From Gammaproteobacteria bacterium (GTDB lineage Bacteria > Pseudomonadota > Gammaproteobacteria > Xanthomonadales > Wenzhouxiangellaceae), in contig PXBD01000050.1 of assembly GCA_003565625.1 (NCBI GenBank), positions 1-64,000 on the forward strand: a DNA stretch of 64,000 nt, in the 5' to 3' direction. A program made the translations under genes and the position numbers. Position 1 is the stretch's first letter, and each line of letters starts with the position of its first letter. Positions 30,140-39,648 of the stretch are shown here, piece by piece. A model generated the notes under the pieces. That model ran no database searches. It was not told the DNA's origin and saw only the letters and a list, made by a program, of their open reading frames with translations.

Positions 30140-32419
30140 ATGGCTCCCAGGAACGTCCCTGACACGACGCTGGCAAGAAGGCTGAGCGAGGCGGCATTTC
30201 TCGTCCTGCTGGTCAGCGCGCTGTACCTGGTGCTCAGCCTGCTCAGTCATCATGAGGCCGATCCGGGCTGGTCGCGCGCGGCCGCCGGGGACGGTTTGCA
30301 CAACCTGGGCGGGCGTTTTGGCGCCTGGCTTTCGGATTTGTTCCTGTTCCTGTTTGGCTACATGGCCTATGCCGCCCCGGTGCTGGTCATCGTTCTGGGT
30401 TTGCGCCTGCTGCGCGAGCGCACCGAGCCGGCCGGACTGATCGAGTGGTCGGTGCGCGCCTGCGGGTTGCTGCTGATGGTGGTTACCGGATCTGTGCTGC
30501 TGGCCCTGCAGGCGCGCGGCAGCCTGCCCGCGGCCGGCGGGGTGCTTGGCGAAGTGCTGGCCGCGCCGATGATCTCGGTATTTGGTCTGACCGGGGCGGC
30601 GTTGATCCATCTCACCCTGCTGCTGGCGGGCGTTACCCTGCTGACCGGCTTGTCCTGGATCGTGGTCGTCGATCGGACCGGGTACTGGGCCTTGTGGCTG
30701 GCGGAGCGGTTCGGTCAGGAACTGGGCCGTCTGCGCCAGTGGTGGCACGGGCGGCGCGCCCGGGCAGTGCGCGAGGAGGTGCGCAAGCTCGACACGATCA
30801 AACGCAAGGGCCGGGCCGAGGTGCGTATCGAACCCAAGGACGAACCCACGGTAGCCGCCCGCGAGGACGGCAAGACGCGCCAGCAGCCACTGTTCAAGAA
30901 CCTGCCTGAAGGCGGGTTGCCGCCTCTTGATCTGCTCGACGAGGCGCCCGTACAGCGCGCCGGCTACTCGGAAGATGCGCTCAAGGCAATGAGTCGCCAG
31001 GTGGAACTCAAACTGGCGGATTTCGGGGTCGAGGCCGAGGTCGTGGCGGTCCATCCCGGGCCGGTGATCACCCGTTTTGAACTGCAGCCCGCACCCGGGG
31101 TCAAGGGTGCCCAGGTGTCCAACCTGGCCAAGGATCTGGCCCGGGCGCTGAGCGTGATCTCGGTACGCGTGGTCGACGTCATTCCCGGCAAGAGCGTCAT
31201 TGGCCTGGAAATTCCCAACCAAAACCGCGAAATCGTGCACCTGCGCGAAATTCTCGCCGCCGAGGTCTATCACAAAGCCAGTGCTCCGCTCACGCTGGGC
31301 CTGGGGAAGAGCATCTCCGGGCGCCCGTTGACCGCGGATGTCTCCCGTATGCCTCACCTGCTGGTTGCGGGAACGACCGGATCGGGTAAATCGGTGGCCA
31401 TCAACGCCATGATCCTGAGTCTGCTTTACAAGGCGACTCCCGATCAGGTACGGCTGATCATGGTCGACCCCAAGATGCTGGAGCTATCGGTTTACGAGGG
31501 TATCGGACACCTTTTGACACCGGTGGTGACCGACATGAAGGAGGCAGCCAACGCGCTGCGCTGGTGTGTGGCGGAAATGGAGCGGCGCTATCGACTGATG
31601 GCGGCGCTGGGCGTTCGCAATCTGGCCGGTTACAACCGCAAGGTGCAGGATGCAATCCGCAAGAATCAGCCGGTTCCCGATCCGATGGTGCCGGCCGAGG
31701 CCCTCAGTGAGGGGGAAGACCCTCCGACGCTGCAGCCTCTGCCGTTCATCGTGGTGGTGGTCGATGAATTTGCCGACATGATGATGATCGTCGGCAAGAA
31801 GGTCGAGCAGCTGATTTCGCGCCTTGCCCAGAAAGCGCGGGCGTCGGGCATTCACCTGATTCTCGCCACCCAGCGGCCGTCGGTGGATGTCATTACCGGT
31901 CTGATCAAGGCCAATATTCCCACGCGCATGGCTTTCCAGGTGTCGTCCCGGATCGACTCTCGCACGATTCTTGATCAGCAGGGCGCCGAACAACTGCTCG
32001 GGCATGGCGACATGCTGTACCTGCCGCCGGGTTCGGGCCTGCCCGAGCGCATCCACGGCGCCTTTGTTGATGACCACGAGGTCCACGCGGTGGTGGAGTG
32101 GCTGAAACAGCAGGGCGAGCCGGACTACCTTGAAGAGGTGCTGGCTGAAACCCAGACCACCGCGGATGGCCAGACCATCGGGGCCAACGGGCTGCCCGAG
32201 GCCGGCGGCGGCGATTCCGAGGATGAACTTTACGACAAGGCCGTTGCCTACGTTCTGGAGAGCCGACGGGCCTCGATCTCCAGCGTTCAGCGCCAGCTGA
32301 GAGTCGGCTATAACCGCGCTGCTCGCCTGATCGAGGAAATGGAGGCCCAGGGTGTGGTCAGCCCGCCGGAGCACAATGGTCAGCGCGAGGTGCTGGCTCC
32401 GGCTCCGCCCCGGGACTGA
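30140..32419 (+). CDS. ftsK: DNA translocase FtsK
   Basis: A 759-residue divisome ATPase that pumps chromosome termini at septation. The N-terminal membrane domain (about 15-170) has four or so TM helices; the linker is short, making it compact relative to E. coli FtsK (1329). The motor has Walker [13 protein letters not shown], Walker [15 protein letters not shown] and [26 protein letters not shown], and the C-terminal gamma winged helix ([25 protein letters not shown]) that reads KOPS. Start ATG 30140 is 26 bp after ald. lolA follows, as in many gammaproteobacteria. Confidence 0.96.
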   Translation: MAPRNVPDTTLARRLSEAAFLVLLVSALYLVLSLLSHHEADPGWSRAAAGDGLHNLGGRFGAWLSDLFLFLFGYMAYAAPVLVIVLGLRLLRERTEPAGLIEWSVRACGLLLMVVTGSVLLALQARGSLPAAGGVLGEVLAAPMISVFGLTGAALIHLTLLLAGVTLLTGLSWIVVVDRTGYWALWLAERFGQELGRLRQWWHGRRARAVREEVRKLDTIKRKGRAEVRIEPKDEPTVAAREDGKTRQQPLFKNLPEGGLPPLDLLDEAPVQRAGYSEDALKAMSRQVELKLADFGVEAEVVAVHPGPVITRFELQPAPGVKGAQVSNLAKDLARALSVISVRVVDVIPGKSVIGLEIPNQNREIVHLREILAAEVYHKASAPLTLGLGKSISGRPLTADVSRMPHLLVAGTTGSGKSVAINAMILSLLYKATPDQVRLIMVDPKMLELSVYEGIGHLLTPVVTDMKEAANALRWCVAEMERRYRLMAALGVRNLAGYNRKVQDAIRKNQPVPDPMVPAEALSEGEDPPTLQPLPFIVVVVDEFADMMMIVGKKVEQLISRLAQKARASGIHLILATQRPSVDVITGLIKANIPTRMAFQVSSRIDSRTILDQQGAEQLLGHGDMLYLPPGSGLPERIHGAFVDDHEVHAVVEWLKQQGEPDYLEEVLAETQTTADGQTIGANGLPEAGGGDSEDELYDKAVAYVLESRRASISSVQRQLRVGYNRAARLIEEMEAQGVVSPPEHNGQREVLAPAPPRD

Positions 32420-32431
32420 TCCCGGGCTTTT
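32409..32431 (+). terminator. Weak hairpin at the end of ftsK
   Basis: CCCGGG (32409-32414) pairs with CCCGGG (32421-32426) around ACTGAT, followed by C and four Ts. It spans the ftsK stop codon and precedes lolA by 18 bp. The stem is short, so partial termination or attenuation is more likely than a full stop. Confidence 0.4.
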
Positions 32432-32448
32432 CCTTCCTTGAGGTGCAC

Positions 32449-33051
32449 ATGCTGCGTTTGTTGTCTGTGGTTCTGCTGATCTGGTCGCCGCTGTTGTCGG
32501 CCGACGCTGTGCGCCAGCTGGAGCGCTTTGCCGAAGGCCTGGAAACCCTGTCCGGGGCTTTCCATCAGGTGATTTTTGATGACGAGGGTTTCATCGTCGA
32601 GGAGTCGAGCGGCCTGCTGTACTTTCAGGCGCCCGACCGGTTTCGCTGGGACTATGCCGAACCTTTCCCGCAGCAGCTGGTGGCCGACGGCGAGCGTCTG
32701 TGGCACTTCGATGAGGGTCTGGACCAGGTGACCGTCCGCGATCAGCCGCCGCCGAGCGACTCGCCGCTGATGGTGCTGACCAGTCCGCATCTGCTCGAGC
32801 GCTTTTATCGCGTCGAGGACCACGACAACCCGGACGTGCTGCGCTTCCTTCCGCTGGCGCCGGAGGCCGGTTTCGAGCGCGCCTTGATGCGTTTTGCCGA
32901 TGGCGTGCCGGTAGAGCTGGAGCTGGTCGATAGCCTGATCGGGCAAATCACCCGGATCGAGCTGCAGGAACTGGTTCGCAACCCGGAATTGTCGGCTGAT
33001 CGTTTTCTCTTTACGCCGCCGCCCGGCGTTGATGTGCTCGAAGGATATTGA
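32449..33051 (+). CDS. lolA: Outer-membrane lipoprotein carrier protein LolA
   Basis: A 200-residue periplasmic chaperone that ferries lipoproteins from the Lol ABC transporter to LolB. Residues 1-20 are a signal peptide (LLSVVLLIWSPLLSADA). The conserved GAFHQVIFDDEGF, SGLLYFQAPDRFRWDY and PQQLVADGERLWHFDEGLDQV segments form the half-barrel. ATG 32449 has GAGG 6 bases upstream; a GTG two codons earlier is possible. It acts with the lolC/lolD products encoded 20 kb upstream. Confidence 0.94.
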   Translation: MLRLLSVVLLIWSPLLSADAVRQLERFAEGLETLSGAFHQVIFDDEGFIVEESSGLLYFQAPDRFRWDYAEPFPQQLVADGERLWHFDEGLDQVTVRDQPPPSDSPLMVLTSPHLLERFYRVEDHDNPDVLRFLPLAPEAGFERALMRFADGVPVELELVDSLIGQITRIELQELVRNPELSADRFLFTPPPGVDVLEGY

Positions 33052-33061
33052 AGTTTCCCGT

Positions 33062-33784
33062 TCAGTACCCGTCCGGACGGTGAAACAGGCGCCGGACGCG
33101 GGCGGCCAGGTTGTCGGCGTTGACAACCACGATGAACACCTTGCGCAGGCGGTCCTCCGGGCAGTCCAGTTCGCGGACACCGTGCCAGGAATTGCCCTGC
33201 CGCTGGAACAGCAGTGATCGATTTCCCATGGCATCAGCCACCCACGATTGCTCGAAATCGTCGAAATCCGGAGCGCTGCTGCGGGCGAAACGACCACCAT
33301 CATCCAGAATGACGGTCTGGCCTCCCCATTCGCGCTTCCACTCATCCTCGGTGTTGAAGTAGAAAATGTGGGATCCGAGCTTGCGCTTGGCGTCGCAGTG
33401 TGGCGAAACCGAGGCACCGCGCGGGGCATAGTGCCAGTGGTAGCTCAGAGTGAATCGCCGGGTTGCAAACAGCCGCGCCAGCCAGCGCTGGTATTCCGGG
33501 CCATTGAGTTCGGCGACGAACTGGTGCCAGGCCGGGTGGATGTCCAGGTCCGGTTGATATTCCAGCGAGTACCGATCGTGCGGCTTCTGGCCGTGCGCTC
33601 GTTTACGCCCGAAGCTGGCCTTCATCTGCTCAACCGCCGGCATGTTGTGGCGCAGCAGATCAAAGGCCTGCTCTGTGAGCACGCCTTCGGGGTTGAGCCA
33701 CGGGTAGGGGTGGGCGTCGCGAAAGGTTTCAGTCGCAATTCCGGCGAGACGGGACTGGTCAAGTAGGGGTTGTGCTGAGTTCAT
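33062..33784 (-). CDS. 2-oxoglutarate/Fe(II) dioxygenase
   Basis: A 240-residue dioxygenase of the prolyl-4-hydroxylase-like fold. The iron ligands appear as SPHCDAKRKLGS (H-x-D) and the distal histidine in SWHGVREL, with 2-oxoglutarate-binding Arg expected soon after (LDCPEDRLRKVF). RFTLSYHWHYAPRGASVSPHCD resembles phytanoyl/prolyl hydroxylase-type members. It overlaps the preceding GT8/ELM1-like gene by 26 bp and ends the seven-gene operon that runs from 41761, so a lipid or glycan hydroxylation role is plausible. Substrate is inference only. ATG 33784 was chosen as the first methionine giving family-like length. Confidence 0.78.
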   Translation of the reverse strand: MNSAQPLLDQSRLAGIATETFRDAHPYPWLNPEGVLTEQAFDLLRHNMPAVEQMKASFGRKRAHGQKPHDRYSLEYQPDLDIHPAWHQFVAELNGPEYQRWLARLFATRRFTLSYHWHYAPRGASVSPHCDAKRKLGSHIFYFNTEDEWKREWGGQTVILDDGGRFARSSAPDFDDFEQSWVADAMGNRSLLFQRQGNSWHGVRELDCPEDRLRKVFIVVVNADNLAARVRRLFHRPDGY

Positions 33785-36029
33785 GCGCTTGGGAATCAAT
33801 GGGGGTGGACAGGGGTTGATGGGGCAGTGCAATGCCCAGTCGCTGCGCGGCCTGCACCAGTGTCAGATCGAGTTCGTCGGGCGCGGCTCGAAAGCCTTCG
33901 GGGGCCGGTTCACCAAACGGTGCAGCGAGCCCGGCTTGCTGAAGTTCGCGGTGCAGCGCCGGCATGTCGCGCGGCGGCAAAATCCAGCCGCGCTCCAGTG
34001 CGCGGGCGCAGAGATAGGTCTGACCTTGCTGGGGTCGAATGCTGCCGCGTCGGTTGAATCGCGGTCGAACAGCTCGGAGCGCAACCTCGCGAGCCAGGCG
34101 TTGCCAGGGCCCGGCCTTGCGCTCGGCTACCGGCCAGATCAGAAAACCGCGTCCGCGCGAGGCGGCATCAGCGAGCATGGATTCGCTCTCCCCGGTGACA
34201 ATCAGTTCATCCGCATGCTCCAGCGCTAGTGCGTAGGGATTGTCGGGGTCGCCGGACTTCCAGCGGTAGCAATGATCCTGCGGCGCCAGCGCCTGCACCA
34301 GCGCATTGTCGAGTTCGGTACTGCGGCGGCTGCCGACGACCAGTAGCGCCGCTCCTTGCTGATCGGCGAGCTGACTGGCCTTGCCCGCCAGCGCGCGCGC
34401 GTCCTCGCCCGTCATTCGATGTGACCGCGAGCTGCCGCCGACCAGTACCGCAATCTGGCGGGGTGCCTGCAGCCACTCCTGCCAGCGTTCCACCGGCCCG
34501 GCCGCAGGGACGTGTCCTGCGTTCAGCGGTAACAGGGTGGTCAGTCGGTTCGGGTGCGGCGGCAGGCCGAAGTGCCGACACTGAACGAGGACGGTTCCCA
34601 GTGCCTCGGCCGGACCGGCCTTGCGGCCGCTCAGCACCAGGCGCAGATGCGGCATGCGCTGCTGCAGTTGGCGCGCCACCCGGGTTGCCAACCACCCTCC
34701 TGCGACCAGGATGCGGGTGTCCGGAGATATTCTGGGCAATGGCGTTCGGCCCAGCCATCGGCCCAGGAAAAAGCCGGCCTCGCTGCAGCCGATGATGCCT
34801 TCACGCATCGGCCGGCCGCTCCATTGGGCCAGGCGCTGGCCCAGGGCGCGCGACTGGTTGGCGTGACCCGGCTTGCGGTGGGTCAGGACGACAATGGCAC
34901 CGGCTTCGACCGGGCCGCCATGGAAAATCTCGCGGCGACCCCAGGGATGGCGGTAAACCAGTTGCCAGCGGGTGTCCGGGTGCAGCTTCCCGGCGGCCAT
35001 GAAGTGCTGCTGCCAGAACCACAGGCTGCGGCGCGTGCGCGTCTGGCCGTGCCGGCGCGGTTCGCGAATGTGGATGGTTAGCTCGGCGGTGAGCCCGAAC
35101 AGACGATCCAGTATCCAGGCGACGTCCTGATCGGGTACGGCTTCGAGCAGATCCCGCACATCCAGCGGCTCGGGCGCGCTGGCGGGAGGCTGGGGCCCGA
35201 GTAGCGCGCGCAGTGAACGGTCGGCAAGACCGGCGCTCGCTTCGCCCCAGGCCGGGGAGGGGCGAGCGGCGCTGACGGGCAGAAAACGATGGCGATCGGC
35301 CTCGGCTTCGAGATCCTGCCAGAGCGGGTCGGTCGGATTGTCGAAATACACCAGTTCTTCGGGGAAAGGCCGCCAGGGCTGCGTATGCAGGGTGGTGAAG
35401 TGAACCAGGTGCGAGCGTTCCGGGTGGTATTCGCTGTCGCGTGCATTCCAGCCGCCGTCGAGCGGGCCCCAGAGTTCAGCCTGGCGTGCCCTGGCTTCCA
35501 GTGCCTTGCGCCCCAGCCGGCGGACGTCGTGGGCATTCCAGACCTCGCGCATGCGGGCGCAGTCGATCAGCATGACCGAGGTATCGCGGTCGTTGATCGA
35601 GAGGAATCCGGCCCCTTCCATCGGTGTGTCAAACAGCAGGGCCGGGTCCTTGAGATAGATCTGATCGGTGTCGTTGTAGATCGCACGACCGCTGAAACCG
35701 GCAAAATCAGGGATGGCAAAGCGGTAATTAGTGAAACCGGTCAGCCAGAATCTGCGCCGGAAACCGGCTAGATCACGCATCAGATATATCTCATAAATCC
35801 TTGAAGGATCTCGATGTTTGTCCACAGACCACAGAAAGATGCGCTCGGCTCGGAATTGGCCACGCTCGGTCCCCAGGTAAATCCGGACCGGCGGCCGGCT
35901 CGACGGCCGAACGCCGTCGCGAACGCCGAGCACAATGCGCTCGGGAGTGCGCCGATCAGCCGGTGGTCGGCCGGGGTGAAAAGCCGCAGGCCGCAGGCCG
36001 CGGGCAATACGCTGGATCAGCAGGGGCAT
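33759..36029 (-). CDS. Fusion of a GT8-like glycosyltransferase domain and an ELM1/GtrOC1-like domain
   Basis: A 756-residue protein. Residues about 45-240 look like a family-8-type glycosyltransferase, with VRIYLGTERGQFRAERIFLWSV, a DxD-type NDTDQIYLKDPALLF and HLVHFTTLHTQPW. A linker (about 245-375) is unrecognised. Residues about 375-640 match the ELM1 family (COG3660, putative glycosyltransferases despite the mitochondrial-fission name): VLTHRKPGHANQSRALGQRL, ILVAGGWLA, IAVLVGGSSRSHRMT and ELIVTGESESMLADAASRG. I know these as separate proteins, so the fusion is notable. It lies 24 bp after the LpxL-like gene; lipid or LPS glycosylation is the likely role. Confidence 0.72.
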   Translation of the reverse strand: MPLLIQRIARGLRPAAFHPGRPPADRRTPERIVLGVRDGVRPSSRPPVRIYLGTERGQFRAERIFLWSVDKHRDPSRIYEIYLMRDLAGFRRRFWLTGFTNYRFAIPDFAGFSGRAIYNDTDQIYLKDPALLFDTPMEGAGFLSINDRDTSVMLIDCARMREVWNAHDVRRLGRKALEARARQAELWGPLDGGWNARDSEYHPERSHLVHFTTLHTQPWRPFPEELVYFDNPTDPLWQDLEAEADRHRFLPVSAARPSPAWGEASAGLADRSLRALLGPQPPASAPEPLDVRDLLEAVPDQDVAWILDRLFGLTAELTIHIREPRRHGQTRTRRSLWFWQQHFMAAGKLHPDTRWQLVYRHPWGRREIFHGGPVEAGAIVVLTHRKPGHANQSRALGQRLAQWSGRPMREGIIGCSEAGFFLGRWLGRTPLPRISPDTRILVAGGWLATRVARQLQQRMPHLRLVLSGRKAGPAEALGTVLVQCRHFGLPPHPNRLTTLLPLNAGHVPAAGPVERWQEWLQAPRQIAVLVGGSSRSHRMTGEDARALAGKASQLADQQGAALLVVGSRRSTELDNALVQALAPQDHCYRWKSGDPDNPYALALEHADELIVTGESESMLADAASRGRGFLIWPVAERKAGPWQRLAREVALRAVRPRFNRRGSIRPQQGQTYLCARALERGWILPPRDMPALHRELQQAGLAAPFGEPAPEGFRAAPDELDLTLVQAAQRLGIALPHQPLSTPIDSQAHELSTTPT

Positions 36030-36053
36030 TTCAACTCCTCGTGAGCCGGTGAT

Positions 36054-36971
36054 TCAATCTGGCGCAGGATTCGGGCGGGGATGCACGAATGGATGACGTC
36101 GCCAGCGGCGCTGGTGCCACGTCCACCACTGGGGATGTTCAAGAATATGCGCCTCCATGACATCAGCGAGCATTTTAACCTCCTCATCCAGCGGCCGCTC
36201 CCGGTCCAGACGGATCGGATCGGCGAAGCGGAAGTGCCAGGACTCGTCGACTCCCTCCAGCAGCGCGGGCACCAGGGGCGCGTGAGTGCGACGAGCCAGT
36301 TCGGCCGGACCCGGCGGCATGTCCAGTTCCTTGCCGAGAAAGCGCACCGGAATGCCGCCGCGCTTGCTGGCCTGGTCCATCAGAATGAACACAATCCGGT
36401 TGGCGCGCAGTGCGCGCACCATGGCGCGGAACCCCGCCGCCGCCGGCATGGCGCCCACGGCGTCAATGCCTTGAAGGCGAATGCCATCGCGGAAAAATCC
36501 CGGGCTGATCTTGTTGGACTCGCGATAGACCACGCTGATCGGATAGCCGCGGGCGGCCAGGGCGATGGCCATGGCAACGCCGTTACCCATGTGCATGCCC
36601 AGCAGCACAACGCCTTTCCCGTCGGCCAGCGCCTTATCCAGGGCCAGCGTATTGTCGAGTTGACAGGCATCGGCGACCTGTTTCGGGCTCACCGCACCGC
36701 TGTAGGCGGCCAGGATTTCGAGAATGGCGCGGTCGTTGACCTGGTAGGCGGAAAGCAAGTGCTTCTTCAGCTGGCCGCTGGCGACAGCGCCCGGCAGCAG
36801 TTGCTCCATTTGCGCCAGTAGCTGGCGGCGCTTGGCTCGGCCCAGGGCAAAATGCAGCCGGCCGAAGACGGCGCCGCCGCGTCTTAGCAGGCCCATACCG
36901 CCGAGGGCCAGCACGCGTGCCAGCCCTCGCAGCACGTGGAAACCAAGCCGCCGAAGGGTGCGCCGTTTCAT
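36054..36971 (-). CDS. LpxL/HtrB-like acyltransferase lacking the catalytic acid
   Basis: A 305-residue protein of the lipid A late-acyltransferase (HtrB/MsbB) family. It has an N-terminal amphipathic/TM segment, the block GVVLLGMHMGNGVAMA, SVVYRESNKIS, and VFILMDQASKRGGIPVRFLGKELDMPPGPAELA as in LpxL. The catalytic H-X4-E motif (HFGNWE in LpxL) reads H127-M-G-N-G-V132, so histidine is kept but glutamate is valine. It may be inactive, use another base, or act on a different lipid. Flanked by the ABC exporter (29 bp upstream) and the fusion gene. Confidence 0.82.
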   Translation of the reverse strand: MKRRTLRRLGFHVLRGLARVLALGGMGLLRRGGAVFGRLHFALGRAKRRQLLAQMEQLLPGAVASGQLKKHLLSAYQVNDRAILEILAAYSGAVSPKQVADACQLDNTLALDKALADGKGVVLLGMHMGNGVAMAIALAARGYPISVVYRESNKISPGFFRDGIRLQGIDAVGAMPAAAGFRAMVRALRANRIVFILMDQASKRGGIPVRFLGKELDMPPGPAELARRTHAPLVPALLEGVDESWHFRFADPIRLDRERPLDEEVKMLADVMEAHILEHPQWWTWHQRRWRRHPFVHPRPNPAPD

Positions 36972-37000
36972 GTTCGGCTCATGCTCGCTTCAAGCTCGAT

Positions 37001-38725
37001 TTACGAGCCATGCTCGATTCGCCCGTCGCGCAGCCGGATGACGGCATCGGCAGCCTCCACCAAGGCTTCATCATGACTGACCGCCAGCATGGTCAACTTG
37101 CCCTTGAGCTGGCTTATGGTCGCCACCACCGCGGCTTCGGCCTCGCTGTCCAGATTGCTGGTGGCCTCATCAAGGATCAGCAGCCTGGGGCGATGGATCA
37201 GGGCGCGGGCGATGGCCAGGCGCTGGCGCTGACCTCCGGACAGGCGCCCGCCGCGCTCTCCGAGTGCAGTTTCCAGGCCCTCCGGGAGGGTTCGTACGAA
37301 CTCCCAGGCATCGGCCATGCGCAGCGCCTGTTCGGCATCGGCCGGCCCAAGGTCGGGATCACCCAGGGTGAGATTGCGCAACACGCTGTCGTTGATCAGC
37401 AGCGGATCCTGGGGCACGTAGCCGATCAGCCGGCGCCAGCGCCGATGGTCGATTTCGGCCAGATCGATCCCGTCGATTTCGATCCGGCCCTGGTCGGGGT
37501 GGAGCAGGCCTGCAACCAGGTCAATCAGGGTGGTCTTGCCCGAGCCCGAGGGGCCGGCGACAACACTCAGCTGGCCGGCTTTGAGGGTGAGGTTCAGCGC
37601 GTGCAGCACCGCGCGCGACTCGTAGTGAAAGGTGACGTCGCGAAACCGGATATGGTGTTCGAGGGTGGGGGTGCGAAATCCGCGCGGCGGTTCGGTCTGG
37701 GCACGCGCCTCGGCGATGGTCGCCGATAGCGACCAGTACGCGCTCTCGCTCAGGGCCATGTGTTGCCAGGCGCGCTGGCCCTTGGCCAGGTGGTTGACCG
37801 AGCGGGCAATCAGGAAAATCATGATCATGACCGTGGCCATGGGCATGTGCATTTGGACGAGGAAGAAAAAGAACCCGACCCCGACCAGAATCGCCAGCAT
37901 CGGTTCCTGCAGGGCAATCAACGCCGCCTTGGCGAACACCTGGTTTTTGAGCGCTTTTTTCAGCTGTCGGGTCTGGTTGGAGAGCATATCGTCGACATGG
38001 TTTTCGCGCCCCATGGCCTTGAGCGGCTTGACTGCGCCCAGCTGATCGGTCATTACCGACAGCAGTGATTTCAGCAGGCCGGTCTGGCGTCGTCCGGCAC
38101 CACCGGCCATGCGGATCAGAAAGTGAAGCAGGCCCAGCAGAAAGCCGCCGAACAGCAGAGCGATCAGACTGGCCTGCCAGGAAATCAGCAAAGCCAGGCT
38201 CGCGTAGATGACCGCACTGATGGTCTGGGTGGCCATGACCGCGCCGTGGTAGAAACCTTCCGAGGCACGATGGGCTTCGGTGGCCATGGCATTGGACAGC
38301 TTGCCGACCGGTTGGGACAGGTAGTAGCGCCAGCGGCTCTCCATGACCGCGCGCACCAGGTTCAGGCGCAAATCGGTCGCGACATGGGCCACGGTGTAGC
38401 CAACCTGGCGGTTGGCCAGAAGCACGATCCCCGCCTTGACTGCAATCATGCCCACACCCAGCCCCAGCAGGGTGGTCAGCGTGGGTTCCAGGCCCAGCGC
38501 TGCAACCACGTCCAGGGCCAGTTGTTCCGGCAATGAGGGTTCATCTTCGACACCGGTGGCCAGGTTGAGCATGGACAACAGCAGCGACAGCCCGAGTCCG
38601 TCCAGCAATCCGGCCACGACCAGCGCGGTCAGCGCAAGGGCGGTGCGGACCGGGTAGGCGCGAACGAAGTCGGCCAGCATGGCCAGCGCACCCTGCCGTT
38701 TCTCAACCGCCTCGGGCGCGCTCAT
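37001..38725 (-). CDS. MsbA-like ABC exporter (fused permease-ATPase)
   Basis: A 574-residue half-transporter distinct from msbA above. Six TM helices occupy about residues 25-315 and include FFFFLVQMHMPMATVMIMIFLIARS; the ATPase has Walker A GPSGSGKTT, the Q-loop GYVPQDPLLINDSVLRN, LSGGQRQRLAIARALIHRP and Walker B LLILDEATSNLDSE. The ATG overlaps the stop of the Tam41-like gene (ATGA), implying coupled synthesis with the lipid kinase/cytidylyltransferase pair. A lipid or lipid-linked glycan is the probable cargo. Confidence 0.85.
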   Translation of the reverse strand: MSAPEAVEKRQGALAMLADFVRAYPVRTALALTALVVAGLLDGLGLSLLLSMLNLATGVEDEPSLPEQLALDVVAALGLEPTLTTLLGLGVGMIAVKAGIVLLANRQVGYTVAHVATDLRLNLVRAVMESRWRYYLSQPVGKLSNAMATEAHRASEGFYHGAVMATQTISAVIYASLALLISWQASLIALLFGGFLLGLLHFLIRMAGGAGRRQTGLLKSLLSVMTDQLGAVKPLKAMGRENHVDDMLSNQTRQLKKALKNQVFAKAALIALQEPMLAILVGVGFFFFLVQMHMPMATVMIMIFLIARSVNHLAKGQRAWQHMALSESAYWSLSATIAEARAQTEPPRGFRTPTLEHHIRFRDVTFHYESRAVLHALNLTLKAGQLSVVAGPSGSGKTTLIDLVAGLLHPDQGRIEIDGIDLAEIDHRRWRRLIGYVPQDPLLINDSVLRNLTLGDPDLGPADAEQALRMADAWEFVRTLPEGLETALGERGGRLSGGQRQRLAIARALIHRPRLLILDEATSNLDSEAEAAVVATISQLKGKLTMLAVSHDEALVEAADAVIRLRDGRIEHGS

Positions 38726-39648
38726 CGGAAGCCGCCCTGGCGCCACATGCGCCAGGCCAGACCCCAGGCGGCCAGGCGCGGGTAGCGGCGCATCTGCTCG
38801 GTGGGTTCTATGCGCACCCCGCTATGGCGCTCCACTTTCCAGGTGATGTAGTCAATCCCGTTGCTGAAGGTGCCGGCGGCCTTGAACAAGCGGGCAAGAT
38901 TGAAGCATTTGCCGCTGATCTGGCGTAGCCGCCAGTCGATCCTGGCCCGGGCGCTGCGCCATCGACCGGCCTGTCCCTGGAAGCGCGAGCCTTGGGTCTC
39001 CAGAGCGCTGCCGGGTTCGGCCGCCAGCGCTTGGGTCAGCGCCTGCCAATAGCCCGGGTCGGCCGCGATCAGTCGGCTGGCATTACTCGGCGATTCGGGA
39101 CGAAGCTCGCAGCGATAGGTCGCGGCCAGGGCCTGCGTCCAGAACCCTTCGGCATCGACAGGCTGCCGGATCATCGGGGCAAACCGGGTGCAGAAGGTTC
39201 GCGCGGCCCGGACGCGGGCTGCGGTCAGGGCATCGGCCAGGGCAGCTTCATCGGCCGCCCACAGCAAGCGACAGGGTTGGGTGAAGCGAGCCCAGAAGTA
39301 ATGATCGGCTCGGCTGGCGCAGCGACGAGCGAACTGACTGATCGAAACCAGCGCGTATTTGCATCGCACCGGCTGGCTGTCTCCAACCTGCAGGAAATAC
39401 ACGTTGGGCGGCAGCAGCTGATTGGCGAGTGCGCCGGGCCAGCGGAGGACGGCTCGATAGCGCTCGACCAGCACCAGCAGGTCGACCACGCCGGAATGGA
39501 TGTCCACATCGCGTCGGCAGGAACCGTAGATCAACACGCCGCGCAGTGCCTGTCCATAGCGCTCGTGGAGCGCGGCCAGCAGTCCTTCCAGTCCATCCGG
39601 CGCCGGTTGCTGGAGATCGCGGCGAATAATGGCAGCGAGGCTGGTCAT
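38722..39648 (-). CDS. Tam41-like phosphatidate cytidylyltransferase candidate
   Basis: A 308-residue protein with no obvious TM segments. It aligns collinearly by eye with mitochondrial Tam41: a nucleotidyltransferase GS motif with acidic residue (LIYGSCRRD...VVDLLVLVE, compare FGYGSGVF...IDIILGV), NVYFLQ, then RCKYALVSISQFA and HYFWARFTQPCRLLW (Tam41 VKYGVVSMETLL, FYLAGRLQKP), and a late KAAGTFSNGIDYITWK matching the Tam41 C-terminus. Tam41 makes CDP-diacylglycerol from phosphatidic acid and CTP. The start overlaps the lipid kinase gene and the stop overlaps the ABC exporter (ATGA both). The family call is mine, from remembered sequence. Confidence 0.6.
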   Translation of the reverse strand: MTSLAAIIRRDLQQPAPDGLEGLLAALHERYGQALRGVLIYGSCRRDVDIHSGVVDLLVLVERYRAVLRWPGALANQLLPPNVYFLQVGDSQPVRCKYALVSISQFARRCASRADHYFWARFTQPCRLLWAADEAALADALTAARVRAARTFCTRFAPMIRQPVDAEGFWTQALAATYRCELRPESPSNASRLIAADPGYWQALTQALAAEPGSALETQGSRFQGQAGRWRSARARIDWRLRQISGKCFNLARLFKAAGTFSNGIDYITWKVERHSGVRIEPTEQMRRYPRLAAWGLAWRMWRQGGFR

